The position numbers and the translations under genes are program-made. DNA of 64,000 bases from Thunnus maccoyii (taxonomy: Eukaryota > Chordata > Actinopteri > Scombriformes > Scombridae). The stretch is taken from NCBI RefSeq assembly GCF_910596095.1, contig NC_056550.1, positions 12,026,501 through 12,090,500 of the forward strand. The letters are read 5' to 3'. Shown piece after piece: positions 1 through 9,797 of this stretch (position 1 is the first letter of the stretch; every line of letters starts with the position of its first letter). Under the pieces are notes generated by a model. It was not told where the DNA came from and ran no database searches. It worked only from the letters and a program-made list of their open reading frames with translations.

Positions 1-1100
1 GTGTTAATCTTCACATGAAGATGAAGATCACGCATGTAATTCAAAAATTTACATTTTGGTAATTTGTGTCGCTTCCATGTGATTTATAGGTTGTGAAACA
101 AAAATATGAGAAAAAGTAATCAGCCATAAATAACCAAATCCACACATAATCCTGAAACTGAGACATTTCACTGTTTAAAAATATGTTTTAAGGGAAAAAG
201 TCTAGAAACCAAAGGCAGCAGGGTCTCTTTTTCCTACTATTTCAATGCCTTCAGCTGTTCTTTGTCCAGTCACTCATACATGACAACCTCCAGCACATTT
301 AATAACATAGTGTTCCTCATCATCATCATCATCATCTCTGAATGTCCTGCTCTTGTTGATAAGAGTTTAACAGTTTTAAAAAGCTGATTATCTCCACGAA
401 AACTTAAAAATAATGTTTTCCTCCAAAACAGCAGGATTCTGATGGATGTCAAAATTTTGAGCTTGATATTTTAAATACTCAAAATGTATTCAGCTCATCC
501 TTTTTGTCATGCAGGTGTCTTAAATCACCAGTTGCTGGTTAATAAATTGTATAAACGACATTTTATTTAGTATTATGCTGTGTTCATACTTATAAAGTTA
601 ATTATGAGACTGATGCAGGAGAAGCTGACAGTGAATCAATTCTCTCAGGAAACCAGTTCACATCATATTTAAAATGAAAACAAACTAATCACACTGTAAA
701 CATGGCTTAGAGAACGCTAACAGTGGTTACTCCCGTGTCCATGGGGCTCATTATCACTTTTTGCGGCGTTAATTTTAATGAATATTTAATCAATTATCCA
801 TGATGAAAATTTCCCAAACAACAGACCTTAATATTATTAATATAATTATGTGGTCACAACAATACATAATAGTTTACAGTAAAAGCAGAGATGCATTATT
901 TTAAATAGTAATAATTGTTTCATTGAAGTCAGCGACATTTTCAAAATGTTACATTTAAGTGAGTAATGAAATAAAAATCTGGTATGTAAAGCAGAGGTAA
1001 TTTCCAGGTGTGTTTTCATTTTGCAGATATACAGTAATAACAATCACCAGATTTTTCTATTAGTCTCCAGTTAGACCAACATTAATGCTTCATTTGTTTG
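1..1100. other. 3' flank of an off-window C-type V gene plus A1 upstream region
   Basis: No intact gene. The first 200 bases match the 3' flank of C3 (about 29,160-29,360), so a C-family gene probably lies just left of the window. A short CAT repeat is at 318-336. From about 370 to 1,060 the sequence parallels 33,970-34,640, upstream of the A6 relic. Confidence 0.6.
640..735 (+). pseudogene. Relic VH leader of the C5 type
   Basis: ATG GCT TAG at 702-710 lies in flanking sequence that matches the promoter-proximal region and leader of the V gene at 63,498 (ATG GCT TAC AGA there). The leader is stopped at codon 3 and no V exon follows. A sister relic with ACG in place of ATG is at 34,303. It is a dead leader left by deletion or decay. 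Confidence 0.55.
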
Positions 1101-1105
1101 ATTCT

Positions 1106-1145
1106 ATGCAAACTCAGTGATCCTCCTTGTTTCTCAGCTATAAAA
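1106..1145 (+). promoter_or_regulatory. A1 promoter (octamer-like plus TATA)
   Basis: Octamer-like ATGCAAAC is at 1106-1113 and TATAAAA at 1139-1145, 94 and 61 bases before the ATG. The layout is identical in all intact A genes. Oct factors bind such octamers in V promoters. Confidence 0.8.
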
Positions 1146-1199
1146 ACTTCACATCAGACTGTCAGTGGAGATCACAGCACATCAGTTTCACCATAAACC

Positions 1200-1621
1200 A
1201 TGTTCTCTGTAGCTCTGCTGCTGCTGCTGGCTGCTGGATCTTGTGAGTCTCACTGGATTTGTCATAGTCAGCAGTTCTTCTTTATTTTGATAATTTGTCA
1301 CAAAATATTTTCTTCTTTTAACAGGTGTGAAGTGTGAACAGTTGACACAGCCAGCCTCAGTGACTGTGCAGCCAGGTCAATGTCTGACCATCACCTGTCA
1401 GGTCTCTTATTCTCTTAGCAGTTATTGGACAGCTTGGATCAGACAGCCTGCAGGGAAAGGACTGGAGTGGATTGGAAGTAGATATACTGGAGGCTCTGCC
1501 TACAAAGATTCACTAAAGAACAAATTCAGTATCGACTTAGACTCTTCCAGCAACACAGTGACTCTAAACGGACAGAATGTGCAGCCTGAAGACACTGCTG
1601 TGTATTACTGTGCCAGAGACC
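1200..1621 (+). CDS. IGHV: IGHV segment A1
   Basis: Germline heavy-chain V segment; after RAG joining to D and J it encodes the antigen-binding domain of IgM, IgD or IgT on or from B cells. Leader exon 1200-1242 encodes MFSVALLLLLAAGS. An 82-base intron has a GTGAGT donor and CAG acceptor. The V exon is 1325-1621. Landmarks are Cys in LTITCQVS, Trp in TAWIRQP and Cys in [11 protein letters not shown]1 is SYSLSSYW and CDR2 RYTGGSA. Odd: framework 1 reads PGQCLTI where every other intact A copy has PGQRLTI. This adds a third cysteine through a CGT to TGT change. The frame is open and the splice sites are normal, so it is probably usable. Confidence 0.9.
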
Positions 1622-1660
1622 CACAATAACACAAACCATCAGCAGACCTGAACAAAAACC
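1622..1660 (+). other. A1 recombination signal (23-RSS)
   Basis: Heptamer CACAATA (consensus CACAGTG), 23-base spacer, nonamer ACAAAAACC (perfect consensus). The germline reading frame ends at a stop inside the heptamer. Confidence 0.85.
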
Positions 1661-3180
1661 CCTCAGTGCCTGAACACTTGTAACATGAAGCCACCAGAGG
1701 AGGAGCCCTCAGACCACTAATGATTTCAACACCAGTTCACTGTTACAGTAAAGAGAGAAACAGTCTTTAAACATGTATAGTACTGAAAATGAGGAACACG
1801 TTCTTCATTTATATTATCAACAATTAATTTCATGGGGCTTTAGATACTTAATGATTTATAGATAATAATGTCTTCATTACTAATATATCACAGTTTGTAT
1901 TCCCATGGTGAAAAAAATCACTAATTATATGCTTTAATTATTTGACTCTGAACTTTTATATATATGAAACAGACATGTGAGAGGTAACATTACCACATGC
2001 ATTTCCTCAAATTATCTCCCGTCTGACTGATAATGTCAACACCTACAAGAGTGAGAAGAAAAGGAATTCAAGTGACAAATTTGCATCATTGTCCTCATCC
2101 ATGACTTCATCGTTATAAAGAAATACATTTGTTTTATATCTGGGTCACAACATCTTTTGTAGGTTCTCTTAATTATTACTCTTCAGCCAACTTCATGGTG
2201 ACATTATGTAAAAATGTGCTTTTTTACAATACAATCCACTTACATCACCTCAACCTGCAAGTTGTGTAAAAAAAAAAAAAAAACAAAGAACTTGAAGCCT
2301 TCACCTTCAGTCTATTTTATTTGAATACCATCAAATTACCTGAAGAGCTCACATCAGTTCAGCTTCAACATCAACCGAGTTCTCTGTAGTTCTGATTCTG
2401 CTGCTGGCAGCTGGATCCTGTGAGGAGCTTTTTACAGCTCGTTTTTCCTCCAGTACAAACCTGATCACTGCTTGAGATCTTCATGTTGGTTCCTACTACT
2501 GGTTCCAAAATCTCACCTTGTCATAAGAGTGACTGAGCCTTTGCTCTACTCACCCGTCAGCTGCCTGATCTCAACCAACGAGTTTCACATCTTCTCCTGA
2601 CTGACTGTCATTTGTTGTATTGGTTTTTAATATCATCTCATTTTATCTTTTAGATGTTTTTTTTTTATTAAATGTAATTATTTAATCTTATGTTACTGTA
2701 TTATTAAGATATTACCATTTAGAAAAATATATAATCAATTTTTAGATTTCTAATCAATCACTGATTTCAGGTTATGTGCATGTAAAGTATAAAAATCATG
2801 ATGAAGACTTTCTTTCAGATGGGAAACGGTATATCATATCCCCCAAAAGTTATTTTTTGTTAAAGTTGAGACTTTGCGTTATGATTATATGAGCAGAAAC
2901 TATTTCAGATGGTTGATTTTTGAGATCCAACAATTCAGAGTTTGCTGTAAGTGTTTTAATGTTCTGCATATGGTTGATTTTTCAGTTTTTGTTTTGGGAT
3001 TTTCTTGTGATTGATTCTTATGCATGATATTTTTATGATTAAAAGAACAAAATTCAATTTCAAGCAAAAAAAAATTCAGACCACAAACTTATTTAAATTC
3101 AAATTCATTTGGCTCAAGTCACAACTCCAATTATACATTATAATTGTCTCAGTTCAACAAACATCGGGTCTATGATGGCC
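1661..3180. other. Intergenic, A1 3' flank to C1 upstream module
   Basis: The first 100 bases after the RSS are the conserved A-family 3' flank. An A-run is at 2268-2283 and a stray leader at 2377. From about 2,780 the sequence matches 9,960-10,560 and 53,690-54,190, a shared upstream module. No V exon was found. Confidence 0.6.
2377..2421 (+). pseudogene. Orphan D-type leader exon without start codon
   Basis: The sequence matches D-family leaders (TTCTCTG..., CTGCTGCTGGCAGCTGGATC) and is followed by a GTGAGG donor, but GAG at 2377-2379 replaces the ATG. No V exon lies downstream before the C1 promoter. It is the remnant of a lost D-family gene. Confidence 0.65.
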
Positions 3181-3212
3181 AAATTCAATCCACTTCTTCC
3201 TGTGAGGAGGAG

Positions 3213-3220
3213 TCAATGCA
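3213..3220 (+). promoter_or_regulatory. C1 octamer-like element
   Basis: ATGCAAAA follows the conserved GAGGAGGAGTCA box and precedes CTTGATGTCTTCCACCTC, about 80 bases before the ATG. This block is shared by all B and C promoters. I see no canonical TATA box. Confidence 0.7.
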
Positions 3221-3295
3221 AAACCTTGATGTCTTCCACCTCTACTTATCTGACTGCAGAGAGGATGACAGAGAACAGTGGACACACAGTTTAAC

Positions 3296-3745
3296 ATGAT
3301 GGGGTGTATGACAGGACTTCTGCTTTTAATGATCTTCAGGGCAGGTGATGAAAAATCACAAATCTTGTGTTTAAACTGTCTTTAAAAACTTGCCAACCTA
3401 CAGCAAGTTACCATTTTCTTTTTGTTTTGGTTTAACAGGTGTTGATGGTCAGACTCTGACAGAATCTGAACCAGCAGTTAAAAATCCCGGAGAATCTCAC
3501 AGATTGACCTGTACAACATCTGGATTCACATTCAGCAGCTACCCTATGAACTGGATCAGACAGGCTCCTGGAAAAGGACTGGAGTGGATTGCTTTTATAC
3601 ACACGGGCAGTTCCTCTATCTATTACTCCCAGTCAGTCCAGGGTAGATTCATCATCTCCAGAGATGACTCCAGCAGTAAACTCTATCTACAGATGAACAG
3701 TCTGAAGACTGAGGACACAGCAGTGTATTACTGCGCCCGACATTA
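3296..3745 (+). CDS. IGHV: IGHV segment C1
   Basis: Leader exon 3296-3344 starts with a double ATG and encodes [17 protein letters not shown] (last codon split). A 94-base intron ends in AACAG. The V exon is 3439-3745. Landmarks are [22 protein letters not shown] and [12 protein letters not shown]1 is GFTFSSYP and CDR2 IHTGSSSI. Framework 3 [11 protein letters not shown] separates family C from B. The leader differs from its relatives (GCM for DYR, FRAG for CWAG), and framework 1 has KNPGES rather than KKPGES. Donor, acceptor, frame and RSS are intact, so it is likely functional. Confidence 0.88.
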
Positions 3746-3784
3746 CACAGTGAGAGACAGTAATAGGAGAGTCATACAAAAACT
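3746..3784 (+). other. C1 recombination signal (23-RSS)
   Basis: Perfect heptamer CACAGTG, 23-base spacer, nonamer ACAAAAACT. Confidence 0.88.
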
Positions 3785-4373
3785 ACTTCCTCTATTTACC
3801 ACCACTGATAACATTATTATTATCATCTCTGAATTTTTTCACTCTCATTGATAAGAGATGTGTTAAAACTATTTAAAGCAGGATAATAGTAAACATCCCA
3901 CAATGAACATTTACCTGTTTGTTTCTTTTGAAATATTATTGTATTAATTTAAATTGAATAATTTAAAGTAGAAACTAGACCATTTGAACTTTGAGTTTAA
4001 ATTGAATCAAGTATATCTAAGGTGATCAGTCACTCTTGGTTCTTTAGTTTTCGCTACTTTCAATATTTTCTATTAGAAAGGGAGAATTTAAATTAATGGC
4101 TTTGGTGTTTGAAGCATATGATCACTTCCTGTGCTATTTATTTATTTATTTAAATTACAAATAGGGTTAGTTAGGTTATTGGCATTTTGGAAAATCATTG
4201 TGTTCCTGTGGCATTCTTCTGACAAATAGTACAACAACACACTGATAGAGAGTCAAAAACAAGTAGCAAGGAGCTCTGTAGAGGAGTGACTCCTGTTCAG
4301 TGAGCATTCATTCTCCAGTTTCACCAAATAATAACTGAGAGCCAAATCCACTCCAGTTTACTTCTCCCTGTGA
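3785..4373. other. C1 3' flank
   Basis: AT-rich, with a short ATTT repeat near 4,137-4,152. From about 4,255 the sequence parallels 16,255-16,380, the region before B2. No gene. Confidence 0.5.
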
Positions 4374-4470
4374 GGAGGAGTCAATGCAAAACCTTGATGT
4401 CTTCCACCTCTACTTATCTGACTGCAGAGAGGATGACAGAGAACGGTGAACACACAGTTTAACATGATGG
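4374..4470 (+). pseudogene. Orphan B/C-type promoter and start codon
   Basis: A complete B/C promoter block (GAGGAGGAGTCA, ATGCAAAA at 4384-4391, the CTCTACTTATCTGAC box) ends in AACATGATGG with the ATG at 4464. At about 4,470 the sequence switches to the A4/A5 upstream flank (compare 25,165 and 32,405). The leader, intron, V exon and RSS are missing. It looks like a deletion or unequal crossover that fused a promoter to the A2 flank. Confidence 0.7.
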
Positions 4471-4568
4471 ATGGAAAAATATAATGTAAATATAATTTAA
4501 AAATCTGACTCTTCCATCACATACTGTAGCTTCATTGAAACCATTGCTGAGAGAAGACAGCATTAATC

Positions 4569-4713
4569 TATAAAGTCCAAGTTTCTCTGTGTGTCTGTTT
4601 CTTCAAACATTTGAAAACACTGAAACCATTCAACGTCTTTTATGCAAACTCAACTTTTCATGATATTAACATGATCCTGGTGCTGTTGCTGTATTTCTGT
4701 TTGAATGAAATAA
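4569..4713 (+). promoter_or_regulatory. Upstream TATA, octamer and leader module before A2
   Basis: TATAAAG at 4569-4575, ATGCAAAC at 4642-4649, then a leader-like exon 4671-4713 encoding MILVLLLYFCLNEI plus one base, with a consensus GTAAGT donor. No V exon of its own follows. The next acceptor is that of A2 (exon start 5301), and the phase matches (one base plus two). It could be an alternative first exon or the remnant of a lost V gene. Confidence 0.55.
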
Positions 4714-5073
4714 GTAAGTAAAGTCAACAAATAATTAAATAATTAAATATATGTAATGAAATTAGAATATCATATGTAAAGCAGAGGTCACTTTGCAGAT
4801 ATATAATAATTCATATTATGTGGTCACAACAATACATAAAAAATTACAGTAAAAGCAGAGATGCATTATTTTAAATAGTTAACAGTTTCATTGAAGTTAG
4901 TGGCATTTTCAAAGTGTTACATGTAAGTGAGAAATGAAATAAAAATATTATATGTAAAGCAGATGTGATTTCCAGGTGTGTTTTCAGTTTGCAGATATAC
5001 AGTAATAACAGTCATCAGACTCTTCTATTAGTCTCCAGTTAGACCAACATTAATGCTTCATGTGTTTGATTCT

Positions 5074-5113
5074 GTGCAAATTCAGTGATCCTCCTTGTTT
5101 CTCAGCTATAAAA
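5074..5113 (+). promoter_or_regulatory. A2 promoter (octamer-like plus TATA)
   Basis: GTGCAAAT at 5074-5081 is one mismatch from the ATGCAAAT octamer, at its first base. TATAAAA is at 5107-5113. Confidence 0.78.
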
Positions 5114-5167
5114 ACTTCACATCAGACTGTCAGTGGAGATCACAGCACATCAGTTTCACCATAAACC

Positions 5168-5597
5168 ATGTTCTCTGTAGCTCTGCTGCTGCTGTTGGCA
5201 GCTGGATCCTGTGAGTCTCTCTGGATTTGTCATAGTCAGCAGTTCTTCTTTTGCAGTGAAACTTGATAATTTGTCACACAAAATTTTCTTCTTTCAACAG
5301 TTGTGAAGTGTGAACAGTTGACACAGCCAGCCTCAGTGACTGTGCAGCCAGGTCAACGTCTGACCATCACCTGTCAGGTCTCTTATTCTGTTAGTGGCTA
5401 TTACACACATTGGATCAGACAGCCTGCAGGGAAAGAACTGGAGTGGATTGGAAGTAGATATACTGGAGGCTCTGACTACAAAGATTCACTAAAGAACAAG
5501 TTCAGTATCATCTCAGACTCTTCCAGCAAAACAGTGACTCTAAACGGACAGAATCTGCAGCCTGAAGACACTGCTGTGTATTACTGTGCCAGAGACC
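5168..5597 (+). CDS. IGHV: IGHV segment A2
   Basis: Leader exon 5168-5210 (MFSVALLLLLAAGS) has a GTGAGT donor. A 90-base intron follows and the V exon is 5301-5597. The exon begins TT rather than GT, so the split codon is Phe where other A genes have Cys. Landmarks LTITCQVS, THWIRQP and AVYYCARD are present; CDR1 is SYSVSGYY and CDR2 RYTGGSD. Framework 3 is the most divergent of the A genes (FSIISDSSSKTV, GQNLQPED). The frame is open. A second leader module lies about 500 bases upstream. Confidence 0.9.
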
Positions 5598-5636
5598 CAC
5601 AATAACACAAACCATCAGCAGACCTGAACAAAAACC
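5598..5636 (+). other. A2 recombination signal (23-RSS)
   Basis: CACAATA heptamer, 23-base spacer, ACAAAAACC nonamer. Confidence 0.85.
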
Positions 5637-6274
5637 CCTCAGTGCCTGAACACTTGTAACATGAAGTCACCAGAGGAGGAGCCCTCAGACCAGTAATGAT
5701 TTCAACACCAGTTCACTGTCATGAAAAGGAAAGAATAAACAGAAAGAAACCATAATGTATGTAATGTAAAAATCTATAGTATGAAAGCATAAAATATGTT
5801 GTTAATTTATTTTTAATATGAATTGATTTCATGGTGCTGTAGATACTTTAATGTTTTAATTACTATTATATCACAGTGTGTATTCCTATGGCGAAAACAT
5901 CAATAATAATATGTTATTTTTTGTCTAAACTTTTATTTTTATGAAAAAGACATGTAAGAGGTAACATTACCACATGCATTTCCCCAAATTATCTCCCGGT
6001 GGGTGAGATTAAGATTAATAAATACAAAACATAATGTCATCTCATGTTTTAGTGAAGTTATTTTGTGTCATGATAATTCAGTTGCAAGCGTTAAAAATAT
6101 GTGTTTGTTGGGGGAAACTCTGATATCCAAAAACACAAGTTTGTTGTAACTCAAACTTGCAACACAAAATTCAACACTTGAAGAGAATTCTGATTAAGTA
6201 CAATTTTCAAATTTAGATGAACTAAATCAAAATTCATTTAACTGGTGTTGCAATTCTTCCATCATTGTTTTGTC

Positions 6275-6341
6275 TGTGAGGACGAGTCAGTTCAAAACTT
6301 GGTTGTCTTCCACCTTTACTGATCTGACTGCAGAGAGAGAG
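6275..6341 (+). promoter_or_regulatory. Decayed B-type promoter copy upstream of B1
   Basis: GAGGACGAGTCAGTTCAAAAC followed by TTGTCTTCCACC and CTGACTGCAGAGAG is clearly related to the B promoter block, but the octamer is destroyed (GTTCAAAA). It lies about 400 bases before the true B1 promoter. Related decayed copies precede B3, B4, B6, B7 and B10. Confidence 0.6.
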
Positions 6342-6699
6342 ACAAACTGGTTACTGTAGTTTTCACTGATATTTGTTTGACACAAGAAACAGAGTTTATG
6401 TTTCACGTTGGACATTTTATTTTTATTGACTAAAGAAGATGGGTATTAATAACATCCATGTACTGAGGAGTTGTTATTTTTCATGTATTCTTGTCAGTTT
6501 TCTTCACTTTTTTCTTATTGGGGTTTTATGTTCTCTGACATCCTGAATATATGACATTTTGAGAGAAAAAACAAAACAAAGAATAACATGAACATGTATT
6601 CAAGAGTTACTTTGATACTTTTGTTTCTGTTAAAATGTAACAGTATTGCAAAATTTCAAAAGATCAATTCAGTTCTCTGCTTGTTGTGAGGAGGAGTCA

Positions 6700-6707
6700 A
6701 TGCAAAA
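6700..6707 (+). promoter_or_regulatory. B1 octamer-like element
   Basis: ATGCAAAA inside the conserved B/C promoter block, 80 bases before the ATG. Confidence 0.72.
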
Positions 6708-6779
6708 CCTTGATGTCTTCCACCTCTACTTATCTGACTGCAGAGAGGATGACAGAGAACAGTGGACACACAGTTTAAC

Positions 6780-7222
6780 ATGATGGACTATAGGACAGGA
6801 CTGCTGCTTTTAACTATCTGCTGGGCAGATGAAGATCTTCACTGATCTTGAGTTGAAGTTGTTAAAAAGATACCAGCTTAAAGCAACTGATTATTTTCCT
6901 TTTTCTGTCTTGACAGGTGTTGATGGTCAGACTCTGACAGAATCTGAACCAGCAGTTAAAAAGCCTGGAGAATCCCACAAACTGACCTGTACAACATCTA
7001 GATTCACATTCAGCAGCTACTGGATGCACTGGATCAGGCAGGCTCCTGGAAAAGGACTGGAGTGGGTTGCTTATATCAACAGTGATGGTAGTACCAAATC
7101 CTACTCTCAGTCAGTTCAAGGCCGGTTCACCATCTCCAGAGACAACAGCAGAGAGCAGCTGTATCTGCAGATGAACAGTCTGAAGACTGAAGATTCTGCT
7201 GTTTATTATTGTGCTCGAGACT
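6780..7222 (+). pseudogene. IGHV: IGHV segment B1 with lost splice donor
   Basis: Leader exon 6780-6828 encodes [17 protein letters not shown]. The expected donor GTGAAG reads ATGAAG at 6829, so the GT is gone. The 88-base intron still ends in GACAG and the V exon 6917-7222 is fully open. Landmarks are [22 protein letters not shown] and [11 protein letters not shown]1 is RFTFSSYW and CDR2 INSDGSTK. Reading through the intron does not restore frame between leader and V exon. Without a cryptic donor this segment can rearrange but should not give a heavy chain. The RSS is good, so it may act as a recombination decoy (inference). Confidence 0.82.
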
Positions 7223-7260
7223 CACAGTGACTGAGTTGGTTGAGCATCTGTACAAAATCC
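7223..7260 (+). other. B1 recombination signal (22-base spacer)
   Basis: CACAGTG, 22-base spacer, ACAAAATCC. The 22-base spacer is typical of family B here. Confidence 0.85.
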
Positions 7261-8010
7261 TACAATACTCATCAGACCCCCTTTAACTCACATGATTAAT
7301 GTTGTCAGTTCAGTTAGTTCAAGTAAATGATGTCATTCCTTCACACCCAAACACCTTCTTGGAACCAATAATATGCTAATTGGGTTTTTAAACAAAGAAT
7401 CCTAACAACAGTTCTTCAGAAAGATTTTAATTCTCTTCTTACCTAAAGCAACATTTTTTTACATGAATTTCAGTATCTGAGCAGCTCTCTAGAGGCTCTG
7501 AATGTCTGTGGCTTCAAACATGTGCAACACTGATACAACAAAAAAGTATTTTATGTAAAACTCCAAACCTCCACACAGCTCCTGAATGCTTGGCAAATGA
7601 TGAATTTACATATACAGTAATAAATGTTTAATTAAAATTACAGATACATATCCTTGTGAGACTATTTATAACTTTCAATTCATTCACAGTAGACTCACCA
7701 AAGACAGATTTTGATAACTATTTATTAATGTTTTTTGTGGATGATAATGTGTTTTTATCAATTATTACACAAAATCTTATCCATGCAACACTCAGTATTA
7801 GACTAAAATCAGTTTATCTACAATAATACATGAATAAATGGTAATTCATTTTAAATAAAATCATAGCACCATTTTAAGTTCACTAAATTAACAATATATC
7901 ATAGTACACACTATATATTCAGTCTGGAAACTTGATAAGAAAGACTGAACCCTTCACCTCAAAGTGAAAAATAGAAGTAACAAGAAATAAATAAATATTA
8001 ATTCAACAAT
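7261..8010. other. B1 3' flank
   Basis: AT-rich flank shared by the B genes that precede D genes (36,587-37,200; 43,237-43,740; 57,786-58,440). It holds an eroded copy of the upstream leader-module flank near 7,480-7,580. No gene. Confidence 0.55.
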
Positions 8011-8018
8011 ATGTAAAT
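8011..8018 (+). promoter_or_regulatory. Degenerate D1 octamer
   Basis: ATGTAAAT lies where the duplicate D4 has a perfect ATGCAAAT, a single C to T change. Confidence 0.55.
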
Positions 8019-8102
8019 AAATGTGACTCATAAGGAAGTGAAGTGTGTGTGTGTCAGTGAGAGGACCGAAGAGCTCACATCAGTTCAGCTTCAACATCAA
8101 CC

Positions 8103-8447
8103 ATGTTCTCTGCAGCTCTGATGCTGCTGCTGGCAGCTGGATCCTGTGACGAGCGTTCAGTGGATTCACACTAATAAACACATTAGAAACACTGAATAGT
8201 CAGATGAATGATGGAGATAATGTTGATTTCTCTTTACACAGGTGTGTACAGTATTGATCTCATCCAGCCAGAATCAATGGTTGTGCAGTTTGGATAACCG
8301 TTGTTTTTCTGACAAACCTGGTATAAAGAAATTATGGCTGCATGACAGTAGCTAATGAGCAGTTTAACTTTCTGTAGGTGCTGAGGGTCAAACACTGACT
8401 GAGTCTGAATCAGTGGTTAAAAGGTCTGGAGAATCTCATAGACTGAG
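8103..8447 (+). pseudogene. IGHV: D1 composite IGHV pseudogene
   Basis: Leader exon 8103-8145 (MFSAALMLLLAAGS) and a 96-base intron are intact. The V exon opens at 8242 with VYSIDLIQPESMVVQFG, meets TAA at about codon 19, and homology then ends. About 80 bases on, a second acceptor (CTGTAG) leads at 8378 into another V exon start, [20 protein letters not shown], which stops matching near 8,447. It is two V fragments under one leader, with no RSS. Copy D4 shares the structure. Confidence 0.8.
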
Positions 8448-8868
8448 TGAATGTGGAAAAAAAGAGTAATAAAAAACACTGATTGCATGATGCAATAATA
8501 TAGATACTAGAACATTATAATAACTGATATATGACATTATGGAACAAATGGATTACACTACTAGACATTATTAAACCTTAAACCATCATGTATTAAAAGA
8601 GATTGGTGTCAGCTAAAAATGCACAAGTCAATTCTTTTGCTAAATAGTCTTTCTCTGACTCATAATGTCTCTATGTAGAATATTGAGGAACGAATAACAG
8701 CAACATTTTAACATGCACCTTGCTTTTAAAAGGAAGCAGTGAAACCCCCAAAAATCATGTCTTTTCCATAACTTCATCATTTAAAAAGATTAACAATATA
8801 TTATAATCTGAATAACTACAGTGTTAGTAAGTTATCTGAATCACTTCTCTTCAGCCTTCATGGTGTCA
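8448..8868. other. Flank after D1 composite
   Basis: Matches the A-family 3' flank (33,496-33,830; 53,240-53,560), which suggests an A V exon was deleted here. No gene. Confidence 0.5.
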
Positions 8869-8873
8869 TGTAT

Positions 8874-9792
8874 TGTGAGGGTTGGCCGAGCAGCCAGGCA
8901 CAAAAAATGAGGAAGTACAGGCAGAGTTCAGCAGTCCAAGTGAATTTTATTTGCCATCAGTGGAGTCCTTTGCAGATATTTACAGTGGACATGAATATCT
9001 GGCCAAAATGGAAAAAAAAACAAAAACTAATTAACCAAAAGTAAAAAAAAATAACCCTTTTCTCAAAAATAGGGGAATACACACACACAAATAAAGAAAT
9101 CAACTCGAAACTGCACTTTGATTATACCCCCTGAGATTAGGCCCAAGGCAGGAGCTGCAGACTGAAGCTGTGTCTGTCTCTGTATGACCAGAAAAGCCTC
9201 GAGTCACCCCAGACTTCTCCCTCTTATACAGGTGGACTCCACCTACTCAAGAGAACAATATCAATTATCTCTTACAAAACACTAACAAGGACAGCAGTGT
9301 TAAATAACAATATACTGTCAAATAGAAATTCATTGAAGTTTAGTCTAAAATGTGTTTTTCCTTAAAAAGAGTACTTTAACAGTCAAATACCCCAAAAGAG
9401 GCAAAACACCCCTCCCACTCTACCACACTTAGTCTCTCCCCTGAGAACCCCTCTACTTAACCAGATGAACTGCACTAGCTCCAGTTTGCCAGTTCCTGGT
9501 CTGACAGAGGAAGAGAAAGCACAACAGAGCAAACAGGTGAAGCACAATTTAAACTCAATAAACTGAGTACTTATAACACAACTACAATGTGTCTTCTTTT
9601 TTACCACAACATTTTAAATGTGTGCATTGTCAATGCAAGTCAATGTTAGCAAACACCTACACACTAAGTAAACAAACTTTGGGATAAAAATCTCTGACCA
9701 ACAATAAGATTGAGAGGAGAGAGCTGCTGATCCATGTGTGTGTGTGTGTGTGTGGCATATGTGCCTTTAGGGCACAGGGCTTCCCCGTGACA
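8874..9792 (-). mobile_element. Solo LTR, retrovirus-like fossil (older insertion)
   Basis: Begins TGTGAGGG and ends GTGACA, flanked by the 5-base duplication TGTAT (8869-8873 and 9793-9797). On the - strand there is a TATAAG box near 9,226 and AATAAA at 8946-8951, as expected for a U3-R-U5 order read leftwards. A GT microsatellite lies at 9735-9754. No internal retroviral sequence remains. The same insertion with the same TGTAT is at 44,645-45,545, so it predates the segmental duplication. Confidence 0.75.
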
Positions 9793-9797
9793 TGTAT

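Noticed and set aside
270-452. 60-codon frame on the - strand with a Met run
   Set aside because: It is a CAT repeat read in reverse.
9383-9607. 74-codon frame on the - strand (and its twin at 45,154-45,378)
   Set aside because: It lies wholly inside the duplicated solo LTR and has no recognisable domain.
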